A stretch of 64,000 nucleotides of DNA from ZAX-1 sp046533095 (GCA_046533095.1 JAJQRA010000036.1:1-64000), one strand, 5' to 3'. Positions 1 to 9,176 are shown, counted from the first letter of the stretch. Notes: a model not told the origin generated them from the letters alone. Numbers and translations: made by a program.

Positions 1-192
1 CCAAGGAAAACTGCATGGAAAATGTACATATGATTTTTTTAAAATAAATATATATCTTCTAGTTTACAAATATTTAGGCAAGTGCTATAATGGGGGAACA
101 AAACAAGACAACTACAACTTAGTCTATAGTGCAATGTAAATCCAAAAGTACCTCTACGCCTATTGCCTAAAAGCAGTAAGTTCCACTCTACA

Positions 193-1815
193 TCAAATAG
201 AAACCACAAACGCTTGCCATGGAGATAATTTAATATTTGCCAAGCTTTTCGGTGTTGTTTCGTTTTCGATCAGTACTTCGGTAAATTCTGCGTCAAAATT
301 AAAATCATTTTCACTGTTGGAAAAATTCGTCACGATCAGCCAAGTTTTATCTTCATAGATACGCTTGTATGCAAATACATCGTCCGCAGTATGGAGCAGT
401 TCAAACTCGCCCCAAACCATAATCGGATTGTCTTTACGTAATTGGATCAATTTTTGATACGTATAGAACACGGAATCACTGTCTGCTAAATTTGCCGCCA
501 CATTTATGCTCTTATAGTTTGGATTTACATGCAGCCATGGTGTCCCGGTGGTAAAGCCTGCGCCCTTCGTGTCATCCCATTGAATTGGCGTGCGTGCATT
601 GTCGCGCCCTTTCGCGTTGATGCTGTTTAAGATGTCTTCTTTGCGATAGCCCGCTGCAATGCGTTCATGGTACATATTGATTGACTCGATATCATCTACT
701 TCGGCAATATCCGTCACTGGCGTATTCGTCATACCGATTTCTTCCCCTTGATAAATATAGGGAGTCCCTTTTAGCATATGGAGCAAAATGGCTAACATTT
801 TCGCAGATTTTTCACGAGTGTTGGCTGAATCATTTCCCCAGCGGGAAACGATACGTGGCAAGTCATGGTTATTCCAGAATAAGGAGTTCCAGCCCCGATT
901 GCCTAGTTTCGTTTGCCATTTCGCAAAAATTTCTTTCAATTCTTTCACTTTAAATGGTTTTAAATCCCATTTGCTCTTGCCCGCTTGTTCGTCAAGGCCA
1001 ATGTGTTCAAATTGAAATACCATTGACAGCTCATTGCGCGCCGGATCCGAATACAGCTGCGCAATTTCCGGTGTCGCCCCCCAAGTTTCACCAACCGTCA
1101 TCACATCGTATTGTTTGCGGCCAAATGATGCTTTGTTCATTTCCTGTAAATAGTCATGCAGCTTTGGACCATTGCCTGTGATTTCTTCGCTCGGGACTTT
1201 TCCAATCAAATCAATCACATCCATGCGGAATCCGCCTATCCCCTTATTGAGCCAGAAGTTCATCATGTCGTACACCTTTTGGCGTACCTTCTCGTTTGCC
1301 CAGTTTAAGTCGGGCTGTTTTTTGCTAAATAGGTGAAAATAGTACTGGTTGGTAGATGCATCAAACTCCCAAGCCGAACCGCTAAAGGTCGATTTTAACC
1401 GATTCGGTTCACTGCCTTCCTCGCTTTTATCTTGCCAAATATAATAGTCGCGAAATTCATTATCAAGTGATTTTTTCGATTCGATGAACCATTTATGTTC
1501 GTCGCTTGTATGATTCACCACTAAATCCATAATAATTTTGATGTTTCGCTTTTTTGCATCTTCAATCAACTGCTCCATATCTTCCATTGTTCCAAAGTCT
1601 TTCATAATGCTCTCATAATCAGAAATATCATAACCGTTATCATCATTCGGGGATTGATAGACCGGGCTTAGCCAGATAGCGCCAATGCCCAATTTTTCAA
1701 GGTAGTCAAGCCTTGCTATCATTCCTTTTATATCTCCGATCCCATCACCGTTATGATCCTGAAAACTTCTCGGATAAATCTGGTAAACGACAATTTCCTG
1801 CCACCATCTGCTCAT
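193..1815 (-). CDS. malL: Oligo-1,6-glucosidase (GH13), MalL/DexB type
   Basis: This 540-residue protein has all conserved GH13 regions: DLVVNH near residue 97, GFRMDV with the nucleophile Asp199, the acid/base Glu243 in VGETWG, and NNHD with Asp318. In characterised oligo-1,6-glucosidases a Val directly after the nucleophile favours alpha-1,6 bonds, while maltases carry Ala or Thr there. This protein has Val200, so isomalto-oligosaccharides or panose are the likely substrates. There is no signal peptide, so it should act in the cytoplasm on imported sugars. The ATG is preceded by AGGAGGG. It lies 18 bp after the GH31 gene upstream and is probably the last gene of the alpha-glucoside operon. 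A trehalose-6-phosphate hydrolase is less likely because no PTS gene is nearby. Confidence 0.9.
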   Translation of the reverse strand: MSRWWQEIVVYQIYPRSFQDHNGDGIGDIKGMIARLDYLEKLGIGAIWLSPVYQSPNDDNGYDISDYESIMKDFGTMEDMEQLIEDAKKRNIKIIMDLVVNHTSDEHKWFIESKKSLDNEFRDYYIWQDKSEEGSEPNRLKSTFSGSAWEFDASTNQYYFHLFSKKQPDLNWANEKVRQKVYDMMNFWLNKGIGGFRMDVIDLIGKVPSEEITGNGPKLHDYLQEMNKASFGRKQYDVMTVGETWGATPEIAQLYSDPARNELSMVFQFEHIGLDEQAGKSKWDLKPFKVKELKEIFAKWQTKLGNRGWNSLFWNNHDLPRIVSRWGNDSANTREKSAKMLAILLHMLKGTPYIYQGEEIGMTNTPVTDIAEVDDIESINMYHERIAAGYRKEDILNSINAKGRDNARTPIQWDDTKGAGFTTGTPWLHVNPNYKSINVAANLADSDSVFYTYQKLIQLRKDNPIMVWGEFELLHTADDVFAYKRIYEDKTWLIVTNFSNSENDFNFDAEFTEVLIENETTPKSLANIKLSPWQAFVVSI

Positions 1816-1833
1816 TTTAAACCCTCCTATAAG

Positions 1834-4800
1834 CTATATCAATTCAACTTCAAAATCAAATGTAATACCTGTAACCGAAACACTGCTTTTTTCCTTCTTA
1901 TCGACGGACACATGAATGATATTCCCTAAATGATCCTCAATCGTCGTTTCAAATGAAGCGTTCGCCACCACGATTAATCTTAGGTTTTGATACTGTTCTA
2001 AATCGTTTCCGATCGTCGTTCCGATCGTCTTTTCGTTGCCCAAATTAAGGGGAATGACGGAATTTTCCTTTATGAAAACGGGAATGGAGTCGATCGTGGC
2101 TTCAACGATGATTTCCTGTCCACCTGCCTTTCTTTCCTTCGTCCAAAAATCAACCCATTCCCCTTTTGGCAAGCGTACGCTCCTTTGTACTGCCCCTTCC
2201 TTTACGATCGGGGCAACGAGTAAATTTTCCCCAAACATATACTGATCGTAGGTGTCAAAGAAAGGCTCGGACGGATACGCAAGAAGCATTGCTTTCATCA
2301 GTGGCTGGCAATCGGAAACGCAGCGCTTTGACTGCCAAAAGATATAGGGGAGGAGGTTCATCCTGATATTTGCAAATTTTCGATAAATTGAAATTACATC
2401 GTCATTCTTTGTTCTTCTTGCTATATTCCAAGGAGTTCGGTCTTGATTGAATTCACCCTTGCTTTCGGCATGGTATTGCATAATTGGACAGAATGCCGCC
2501 ATCTGTGCAGAGCGGATAAATAATTCTGCCGTAGGGATATCGCCGTTAAAGCCGCCTAAATCCCAGCCCCAGAAAATAACGCCGCTCATTCCGGCATTGA
2601 TCCCCGCCTTTAAGGAGCGGTTAAATGCATCAAACGTCGAGCGTTCATCCCCTGCCCAATGCGCCGGGAACTGTTGACAGCCGCTGTAGCCGGAACGGCT
2701 AAATGTGATCCCATTATTTTGCCTGGCAAATTCATAATAGGAGCGGACATATTCGTTCGGGTATTGATTTCTCATCGTAGCACCGGTTTCTCCATTGCAA
2801 AAGCACACATCATGCCCAAATACCATTTCCCCGCCATCTGTTTTAAAGCCATCGACACCAATGTCTAAAAGATATTGACGTTTACCAAACCACCATTCTT
2901 TCGCCTTGCCATTTGTAAAATCAAGCAACAGGCTATCCGTATACCAATTTTCAGGGATACGATAAGCGGAACCATCTGCATTCTTTACGGCGAAACCTTG
3001 CTTTATCATATACGTTTCGTCGCGATCTTTCAAGGGATGATGTTGCTGATTTAGATATTTTTCAATTGGAACTTGCCATAGGATCAATTTCATGCCATTT
3101 TGATGGCAATGTGCAACGAGTTCCTTTGGATTGGGCCAACGCCCCCATTCTGGATAATAAATTTGATCATATCGATAGGCATCCGCTGGGTCAATCAGGG
3201 GATACTGGGCATCATTCCACATATAATAGGTTGCTTCATCGCTCCATTGTTCAAGCACGACTACAGTAGATGGAATCTGTAATTCATTTGTCGTTTCAAT
3301 TTCCTTTCGGACAATTTGATCCCTGTCCCAATTATTTGACGACATCCATGGGCCGAAGGCCCAAGCGGGCAGCATTTTTGGTTTCCCGCTTTTTGCAATA
3401 AACTGGCTAACCATTTCCGCCATCGTACCATCAAGGAAAATAAAATTAAATCTAGGTTTATTAACTTCAAAATGAACGGAAATAGAAACTTGCATTCCAT
3501 TTGTTTTTTGCAAATCGAATTTTGTATAGTTTGATGTTTCAACGAAAATACCATAGTTGCGATTTGTAATAAAGTAAGGCATCGGTAGATAAGTTTTGAG
3601 CCCTTGATCTTTGTATTGATTATAGACAAAGCAATCGATGATATTTCCTTTTTGATTTACGTCGTTATAACGCTCACCAAAACCAAAATAATTTGAATCA
3701 ATGGAATCCTCATAATTTAGAGTGAATGTTAAAAGGCCTTGATTTAATAGCCCGAACATTGCAAACGGATGCTCTTTTGCCAAGCGGATGCTTTTTTCTT
3801 TGTAATGCAATACAAAGGTTTCAATGTCTAGATACATGAAATTTGTATCAATTGTTTTCTCCTTTATGTCAGGTTTATCGCTTGCAATAGAAAATTCATT
3901 TTCTTTCATAAGCATAAAAAGCGGGGCTACATTATTTTTAATCTGAAATACATTGCCGCCAGCGTTTAAACCAAGTGCGGCAACCCCCAAAAATTCCCAA
4001 TGCTCCCCAAGTTCTATGACATAACGAGCTGATTGGAAGATGCCCTTCGTAGTTTCGATCGAAAAATAATATTCGCTTTGGTTCATGGAAGCTTTCGCTA
4101 TGACTCTAAATTGAAAAACAGTCTGTACTTCATCAATAAGCTGCCCTTTAAAACGCTCCTCATTCATATAAAGGAAGGGGATTTGATTTGTCCCCATTAC
4201 TTGGACGTTTATAACAAAGCTCTGGTTGACCAATGGATAGTGTGGAACCCGCTCACAGGAAAGCGATTCATATACGTTCCCATTTCCAAATGGTTTATGG
4301 ATGAATTCTACCGATTGATTCCCAATCTTGTCGGTCAGGTACAGCTGCAGCAATGCAATGAGTTCAAAAGCAATGGGGTTGTCTTGATTCGCACGAATGG
4401 CTTTGTCTAAATAAAATCTTGATTTTTCCAACTCAAATTTTTCCGTAAAATAAATTCCTAATAAAGCAAGATTTATCGCTTCCTTGCTATTTTTTGAAAC
4501 AAGTGCCTCTTGTAGCGCAACTACAATCAAGTCCTCTGGTGCAAAAACGCCAAATGGCAAAACACCAAGCAATGCATCAAAGGTAACTTCCATCGTTTCA
4601 TGTTTCCCAACTAAGCGGCCGCCTAGAATCATATTGTCAAATAAATAGTCGCGTATTTGTGTCATCGTTTTTTGGAGGTAGTGATAAGCAAAATTATTTT
4701 TAATTTCTTGCAGACAAGCATAAAAGCCGGTTAAGTTTGAGGTATAGATATCTTCCTCCTCCCCCAATAAATTTCGCCATGGCTGAAACCATTGTGCTGT

Positions 4801-5004
4801 GATTGCTTGAATAATCCGCTCGTCTTGATCGGTCAAATTCATCTTCAATTGGGCTTTAAGATATAAATAAAACGATAAAACCGGTAAATCAAGAGGAGCG
4901 ATTTGCACTGCTTCTAAATCTTTGATTGCCATTGCCTCGTGACTTGATTTCATTTTATTTAAAATTTTTAAAAGCCGCCCTACTTGGCTGTTTTGTACTT
5001 GCAT
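1834..5004 (-). CDS. GH31 alpha-glucosidase/alpha-xylosidase family protein with long N-terminal extension
   Basis: The protein has 1056 residues. The C-terminal two thirds is a GH31 barrel: the nucleophile Asp723 lies in GFKTDGGE and the acid/base Asp786 in WAGDERS. GH31 enzymes are retaining alpha-glucosidases, alpha-xylosidases or transglucosylases; the exact substrate cannot be read here. Roughly residues 1-230 precede the usual beta-sandwich and are helical and Leu/Ala-rich, with a TPR-like look (for example EKSRFYLDKAI), which is unusual for GH31. There is no signal peptide. The SD-like AGAGGGGG is 8 bases before the ATG and falls inside a duplicated leader (5008-5100). The gene sits between the binding-protein cassette and the GH13 gene and should cleave imported alpha-glucosides. 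Confidence 0.85.
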   Translation of the reverse strand: MQVQNSQVGRLLKILNKMKSSHEAMAIKDLEAVQIAPLDLPVLSFYLYLKAQLKMNLTDQDERIIQAITAQWFQPWRNLLGEEEDIYTSNLTGFYACLQEIKNNFAYHYLQKTMTQIRDYLFDNMILGGRLVGKHETMEVTFDALLGVLPFGVFAPEDLIVVALQEALVSKNSKEAINLALLGIYFTEKFELEKSRFYLDKAIRANQDNPIAFELIALLQLYLTDKIGNQSVEFIHKPFGNGNVYESLSCERVPHYPLVNQSFVINVQVMGTNQIPFLYMNEERFKGQLIDEVQTVFQFRVIAKASMNQSEYYFSIETTKGIFQSARYVIELGEHWEFLGVAALGLNAGGNVFQIKNNVAPLFMLMKENEFSIASDKPDIKEKTIDTNFMYLDIETFVLHYKEKSIRLAKEHPFAMFGLLNQGLLTFTLNYEDSIDSNYFGFGERYNDVNQKGNIIDCFVYNQYKDQGLKTYLPMPYFITNRNYGIFVETSNYTKFDLQKTNGMQVSISVHFEVNKPRFNFIFLDGTMAEMVSQFIAKSGKPKMLPAWAFGPWMSSNNWDRDQIVRKEIETTNELQIPSTVVVLEQWSDEATYYMWNDAQYPLIDPADAYRYDQIYYPEWGRWPNPKELVAHCHQNGMKLILWQVPIEKYLNQQHHPLKDRDETYMIKQGFAVKNADGSAYRIPENWYTDSLLLDFTNGKAKEWWFGKRQYLLDIGVDGFKTDGGEMVFGHDVCFCNGETGATMRNQYPNEYVRSYYEFARQNNGITFSRSGYSGCQQFPAHWAGDERSTFDAFNRSLKAGINAGMSGVIFWGWDLGGFNGDIPTAELFIRSAQMAAFCPIMQYHAESKGEFNQDRTPWNIARRTKNDDVISIYRKFANIRMNLLPYIFWQSKRCVSDCQPLMKAMLLAYPSEPFFDTYDQYMFGENLLVAPIVKEGAVQRSVRLPKGEWVDFWTKERKAGGQEIIVEATIDSIPVFIKENSVIPLNLGNEKTIGTTIGNDLEQYQNLRLIVVANASFETTIEDHLGNIIHVSVDKKEKSSVSVTGITFDFEVELI

Positions 5005-5007
5005 CCT

Positions 5008-5100
5008 GTTAGCCCCCTCTTGTGCGTGTGCACATTATGATGTGAAATATCGCTAGTTTGCCCTCCTAGTTAACCCCTCTTGTGTGAGTGCACATTGTTA
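5008..5100. repeat. Two-copy imperfect duplication of the GH31 leader, period 60 bp
   Basis: About 33 bases containing CCCCTCTTGTG and GTGCACATT occur at 5008-5038 and again at 5069-5100. Shared blocks are offset by exactly 60 bp. Read on the minus strand each copy carries the AGAGGGG ribosome-binding core, so the duplication placed a second SD-like sequence upstream of the working one. The upstream copy abuts MITE copy A. Confidence 0.8.
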
Positions 5101-5101
5101 G

Positions 5102-5257
5102 GGACTGTGACGAAATAAACTTGACAAGATGACGCAGGGATTTTTTCGTCAGACAAGGCGTCCGAATGAGGCGTAGCCTAAGCTATGCTGATTGAAGACA
5201 ACGCAGCATGGCGGAAAAAGACCAAGTCAGATGTCAAGGTTATTAAGGGACAGTTCC
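5102..5257. mobile_element. MITE-like element, copy A (156 bp)
   Basis: The element starts GGACTGTGACG and ends with the inverse of GGAACTGTCCC, giving short imperfect terminal inverted repeats. It is flanked by TTAG on both sides (5098-5101 and 5258-5261), consistent with a 4-bp target duplication. A diverged copy in opposite orientation lies at 6810-7055, on the other side of the binding-protein gene. It has no coding capacity, so it would depend on a transposase in trans. The parent IS family is not identified. Confidence 0.75.
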
Positions 5258-5304
5258 TTAGTGGAATTGCTAGATAGCATAGGGATAGTTTCCTATCTCT
5301 AATT

Positions 5305-5389
5305 CTAAAAAAAGGCATTTGGGCATTCCACTTAAAAAAGATAATGAACGAGTTGCTAAAAACTCTCTTTTCATGGTTTGCCCAAATGC
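5305..5389 (-). terminator. Rho-independent terminator after the solute-binding protein gene
   Basis: On the minus strand GCATTTGGGCA pairs perfectly with TGCCCAAATGC (5379-5389 with 5315-5325), followed by CTTTTTTT. The 53-base loop contains a smaller GAGTT/AACTC hairpin. Its position just after the binding-protein stop codon suggests it separates or attenuates transcription into the downstream GH31-GH13 genes. Confidence 0.75.
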
Positions 5390-5407
5390 TAAACGATGCT
5401 TTTGCCG

Positions 5408-6754
5408 TTATTGGAATTGTTCTTGTAGACGTTCCAAGACTTCTTTGGCAGTTTCTTTTCCAAGTAAAACATTTTGGAATTCCTGGTCGGCAGTATCGCT
5501 TAATTTCGCCCAATTATCAGAAACCGGTGGCAAGATCAAATAGTTCAACGAGTTAAATACTGCTTGTCGATTTGATGGCGATGTTTGTTTTAAATAAGAA
5601 TCCAAGATCTCCGTATCATTTGAAATTGGCAGGTTCCATGAACTATCGACACGGATTTTTGCCGCTTTTGGACCAACGCTCATAAACTTCGCAAATTGAT
5701 ACGCTGCATCCGCTTCCTTCGTTTCTTTTGAAACGACAAGGCCTTCTGCAAAGAAATGAGTGGCATTTTGTGTATTGCCGGCCTCAACTTGAATATCCCA
5801 ATCAAATGGTGCGTCTTTGAATTGCCCAAACATCCAGATACCGGTATGGACCATGCCAAGTTGCCCATTCATGAATAAATCCTCTGATTTTTGCCCCGAC
5901 ATCTCAGCAGGCCCCGGCGAAACCTTGTCTTTTTCTACTAAATCAACCATATGCTGCAATGCTTCAACGTTCTTTGGATCATCAATCGTTAAATTTCCTG
6001 TTTCGTCATAAATCTGACCACCATTTTGAGCGGCGACTTTGTAAAATTCATTCATTGTAATAGGAGAATACGTTCCAAATATATGGTTTTCCGTATCCGT
6101 TAATTTTTGGGCGGCGGCAACCTCGTCTTCCCACTTCCAATTTTCCAAAGGATAGTCCACCCCGGCTTTATCAAACATATCCTTATTATAGATTGTTACA
6201 ACATTTGAGAAGCTTTCAGTCAGTCCAAACTGTTTCCCCTCATACTTGTATGCCTCGAAAGCCCTCATATTCACTTTTGACAAATCTAAATCCTTGTCAC
6301 CCGTTACCTTGTCCGTTAAATCAAGCAGTGTCCCTTTGCTCGCATATGAAACAAAGTTTTCATAATTCATCTCAAAGACATCCGGTGCTTTCCCTCCCGC
6401 TAATAGTGTTTGAAGCTTTGTAAAGTAAGTATCGAAGGGCGCCATCTCAACGTTTACCTTAATGGTTGGGTTTTCTTCCTCAAACGCCTGCACCATTTCG
6501 GATAATTGCTGTTCGTAATCTGGAGTTGCTGAATAGCTAAAATATTTAATTTCTGTGTTCCCTTTTTCGCTTGCGCTGTCGTCCTCATTTGTATTGCTGT
6601 CCTCATTTGCATCGCTGTCCCCATTTGCATTGCTGTCCCCATTTTCGGTGCTGTCCACGCTTACATTGCTGTCCACGCTTTCGTTGCTGCCCCCGCAACC
6701 TGTAAAACTTAATAATCCAATAACTGACAAACCTACCAACATCCACTTTCTCAT
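5408..6754 (-). CDS. Sugar ABC transporter solute-binding lipoprotein
   Basis: The 448-residue protein has a lipoprotein signal ending in LSFTGC, with the lipidated Cys at residue 20. A low-complexity Asn/Asp/Ser/Glu linker (about residues 22-66), encoded by short repeats, precedes a family 1 extracellular solute-binding domain. It should sit on the outer face of the membrane and deliver oligosaccharide to the 7066-8755 permeases. Binding-protein genes usually lie before the permease genes. Here the gene comes after them and is enclosed by two inverted MITE copies, with its own terminator, so it may be transcribed separately. The ligand is inferred to be an alpha-gluco-oligosaccharide from the surrounding hydrolases. 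Confidence 0.88.
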   Translation of the reverse strand: MRKWMLVGLSVIGLLSFTGCGGSNESVDSNVSVDSTENGDSNANGDSDANEDSNTNEDDSASEKGNTEIKYFSYSATPDYEQQLSEMVQAFEEENPTIKVNVEMAPFDTYFTKLQTLLAGGKAPDVFEMNYENFVSYASKGTLLDLTDKVTGDKDLDLSKVNMRAFEAYKYEGKQFGLTESFSNVVTIYNKDMFDKAGVDYPLENWKWEDEVAAAQKLTDTENHIFGTYSPITMNEFYKVAAQNGGQIYDETGNLTIDDPKNVEALQHMVDLVEKDKVSPGPAEMSGQKSEDLFMNGQLGMVHTGIWMFGQFKDAPFDWDIQVEAGNTQNATHFFAEGLVVSKETKEADAAYQFAKFMSVGPKAAKIRVDSSWNLPISNDTEILDSYLKQTSPSNRQAVFNSLNYLILPPVSDNWAKLSDTADQEFQNVLLGKETAKEVLERLQEQFQ

Positions 6755-6809
6755 GCTACATTCCTCCTATGATTTGATTCGCAATGATTTAATCATGCTT
6801 CCTTCCTAG

Positions 6810-7055
6810 GAACTGTTCCTTACTAGCCTTGACATCTGACTTGGTCTTTGTCCGCCATGATGCGTTGTCCGTCATGATACGTTCTTCGCCATGATGCGTT
6901 GCCCGCCATGATGCGTTCTTCGCCATGATGCGTTGCCCGCCATGATGCGTTCTCCGCCATGTTGTGTGTCCTCAATCAGCGTAGCTTAGGCTATGCCTCA
7001 TTCGGACGCCTTGCCTGACGAAAAAATCTTGTCAAGTTTATTTCGTTACAGCCCC
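6810..7055. mobile_element. MITE-like element, copy B (inverted), with internal 17-bp array
   Basis: This copy is inverted relative to 5102-5257. It shares the segments matching the inner end (GACATCTGACTTGGTC), the middle (GCGTAGCTTAGGCTATG) and the outer end (GTCAAGTTTATTTCGT). It is flanked by CTAG on both sides (6806-6809 and 7056-7059). At 6853-6971 it holds seven 17-bp units of the type CGCCATGATGCGTTCTT, whereas copy A holds one. The expansion explains its larger size of 246 bp. Confidence 0.75.
6853..6971. repeat. Seven tandem 17-bp units inside MITE copy B
   Basis: Units alternate between ...GCGTTCTT, ...GCGTTGCC and close variants of CGCCATGATGCGTT. The last unit is degenerate (CGCCATGTTGTGTGTCC). 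Copy A has a single corresponding unit, so the array arose after the two copies separated. Confidence 0.85.
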
Positions 7056-7065
7056 CTAGTTGCAT

Positions 7066-7884
7066 TTATTCTTTCATCCCGCTCATCGTCATTCCTTGTA
7101 TGAAATACTTTTGAGCGGAAAGATAGACGATCAAGATTGGAATAACGCTTATGACGACTGCCGCCATAAATAAATTCCAATTTGTTGTTCGCTGCCCTTG
7201 TAACATTGCTAAGCCAAGCGGCAACGTTGCCATTTCACGGCTACTTGAAATGATCAATGGCCATAAATAGTTATTCCACGACTGCATAAAAGTAAAGATT
7301 GACAATGTTGCAATTGTTGGCTTCATCAGTGGCAACATCACTTTAAAACAAACGATGAAATGATTTGCCCCATCCATGAAAGCGGCCTCCTCCAACTCTT
7401 TTGGAAGGGAAAGAAATGCCTGCCTCATCAAAAATACACCGAACACTGCAAAAATATTTGGTAAAATTAATCCTTGGTAGGAATCGAGCCATCCTAAGTT
7501 TTTCAGTAAAATAAACTGAGGGATCATAATCACTTGAGTCGGTATCATCTGTGTTGCAAGATAGAGCAAGAAGATTTTATCCCTTCCCTTAAAATGCAAT
7601 TGCGAAAAGGCATATGCCGACATGGCTGCAATTAAAATTGTTCCGGCAGTGGTCAGCACGGCTACGATAATTGAGTTCATGAGAAACAAAACCATTGGAA
7701 ATTTGTCTAAAACGTCACGGTAATTATCAAAAGTGACCGGATTTGGAATAAACTTAGGTGGAAAAACCATGGTCGCGCCACCGCTTTTAAGCGAGGTAGA
7801 AACCATCCAGACAAACGGAAGTATCATGATAAAGCTTCCGAAAATCAATACGAGATATTTTCCTGCTTGTTTTACAATGTTCAT
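7066..7884 (-). CDS. Carbohydrate ABC transporter permease, MalG type
   Basis: A 272-residue integral membrane protein with about six hydrophobic segments. It carries the binding-protein-dependent transport signature EEAAFMDGANHFIVCFKVML, which contacts the ATPase. I place the start at 7884 (MNIVKQAG), because AAAGGAGGG lies 10 bases upstream and the ATG is 1 base after the stop of the MalF-type gene. The longer reading frame begins inside that gene. It forms the inner-membrane channel with the 7886-8755 product and receives sugar from the nearby lipoprotein. No ABC ATPase is encoded in the locus, so a shared MsmK/UgpC-type ATPase is expected elsewhere. Confidence 0.9.
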   Translation of the reverse strand: MNIVKQAGKYLVLIFGSFIMILPFVWMVSTSLKSGGATMVFPPKFIPNPVTFDNYRDVLDKFPMVLFLMNSIIVAVLTTAGTILIAAMSAYAFSQLHFKGRDKIFLLYLATQMIPTQVIMIPQFILLKNLGWLDSYQGLILPNIFAVFGVFLMRQAFLSLPKELEEAAFMDGANHFIVCFKVMLPLMKPTIATLSIFTFMQSWNNYLWPLIISSSREMATLPLGLAMLQGQRTTNWNLFMAAVVISVIPILIVYLSAQKYFIQGMTMSGMKE

Positions 7885-7885
7885 A

Positions 7886-8755
7886 TTAGCTGTCCCTCCT
7901 TTCCCCCCACATTTGCACAAGTGAAACAAGGAAGATGATTAGGAACAATACCCAACTCATTGCTGACGCTTTTCCCATTTCAAAATAGTTAAATGCAGAA
8001 TTATAAATGTTTTGAACCATAACGGTAGTAGCGTTTCCGGGACCTCCGCCTGTCATAATGTTTACTTGGTCAAATACTTGAAATGAATTAATTAGACTAA
8101 TGATTGAAACAAAAAATGTTGTTGGCTTTAACATAGGGAGCGTAATGTGAAAGAATTGATTCCAACCGTTTGCGCCATCAATGGAGGAAGCCTCGTATAA
8201 GGAAGGGGAAATTCCTTGTAGGCCGCCTAAGTAAAGCACCATGATAAAACCGATATCTTTCCAGACGGAAGTGATAATAACCGCAATCATCGCCGTTTTA
8301 GGATCCGTCAACCAGCTAGGGCCATGGAGGCCAATCAGCGATAGAAAATAATTGACCAGTCCATATTGTGGATTGAACAGCCATTTCCATACCAACGAAA
8401 CGGCGACCCAACTCGTAACAACCGGTAGGAAATAAATTCCGCGAAAAAGCGTTTTGCCAATTAAATTTGAATTTAAAAGCATTGCAGTCAATAAGCCGAT
8501 TACCATTACGCATGGTAGGTAGCCAATGATAAATGCAACTGTATTTTTAAAACCCAGCCAAAATGTTACGTCTTTAAAAAGTTCCATGTAATTTTTTACC
8601 CCTATAAATTCCATCGGATTTAGCAAATCCCAATTGGTAAAACTTATGGCGAACGAAGAAATAATTGGTAATGCTATAAAAATTAAAAATCCAACCAAAC
8701 TTGGCCCTAGGAATATGAGTACCCAAAATCGATTATTTTTCTTTGATCCAACCAT
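7886..8755 (-). CDS. Carbohydrate ABC transporter permease, MalF type
   Basis: A 289-residue permease with about six transmembrane helices and the conserved cytoplasmic loop YEASSIDGANGWNQFFHITL. The start is set at 8755 (MVGSKKNN) because AAGGAGG lies 7 bases upstream. A longer in-frame reading to 8839 would run into a tandem repeat and lacks a good SD. It is translationally linked to the MalG-type gene, with 1 base between stop and start. Its leader is a five-copy tandem repeat (8756-9090), so expression may depend on repeat number. The substrate is inferred from the operon to be an alpha-glucoside. Confidence 0.9.
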   Translation of the reverse strand: MVGSKKNNRFWVLIFLGPSLVGFLIFIALPIISSFAISFTNWDLLNPMEFIGVKNYMELFKDVTFWLGFKNTVAFIIGYLPCVMVIGLLTAMLLNSNLIGKTLFRGIYFLPVVTSWVAVSLVWKWLFNPQYGLVNYFLSLIGLHGPSWLTDPKTAMIAVIITSVWKDIGFIMVLYLGGLQGISPSLYEASSIDGANGWNQFFHITLPMLKPTTFFVSIISLINSFQVFDQVNIMTGGGPGNATTVMVQNIYNSAFNYFEMGKASAMSWVLFLIIFLVSLVQMWGERRDS

Positions 8756-9090
8756 GATTTTCCTCCTTGTAAAGCATTTCTCTTGAAAAGATCTAGTAGT
8801 CCCAGCGGGGCTAGATGATTTCCCTTCTTGTAAAAGCATTTCTCTCGAAAAGATCTAGTAGCCCCGGCTAGGCTAGATGATTTTCCTTCTTGTAAAGTAT
8901 TCCTCTCGAAAAGATCTAGTAGTCCCGGCTGGGTTAGATGATTTTCCTTCTTGTAAAAGCATTTCTCTTGAAAAGATCTAGTAGTCCCGGCTAGGCTAGA
9001 TGATTTCCCTTCTTGTAAAGTATTCCTCTCGAAAAGATCTAGTAGTCCCGGCTAGGCTAGATGATTTCCCTTCTTGTAAAGTATTCCTTT
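8756..9090. repeat. Five tandem 61-62 bp leader repeats before the MalF-type gene
   Basis: The block ATCTAG starts at 8791, 8853, 8914, 8976 and 9037, giving spacings of 62, 61, 62 and 61. A partial sixth unit ends near 9090. On the minus strand each unit ends in AAGAAGGAAAATC, a weakened form of the real SD AAGGAGGAAAATC. Each unit also has ATCTAG paired with CTAGAT around an inner TAG/CTA, so the transcript would carry a series of similar small hairpins. Confidence 0.9.
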
Positions 9091-9162
9091 CCTAGCCTGC
9101 ACTTAGATAGCCTGTTTGCTCAATAGATAGCGATTCTACTTAGCATGTGCGAATGGATTTTC

Positions 9163-9176
9163 GTAAAACGCTTTGA
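9163..9176. promoter_or_regulatory. Candidate LacI-family or cre-type operator
   Basis: GTAAAACGCTTTGA resembles both the operator before the lacI-type gene (GGTAAAACGTTTAACC) and the CcpA cre consensus read on the other strand (TCAAAGCGTTTTAC). It lies between the GH31 and malF-type genes, upstream of the repeat array, where it could control the transporter. Support is by motif only. Confidence 0.4.

Noticed and set aside
4033..4410. A 125-codon plus-strand frame within the GH31 gene
   Set aside because: It is antisense to a well-supported gene and has no SD or recognisable domain.
8756..8839. Longer N-terminus of the MalF-type permease
   Set aside because: The extra 28 codons are encoded by the tandem leader repeat, and the SD AAGGAGG fits ATG 8755.
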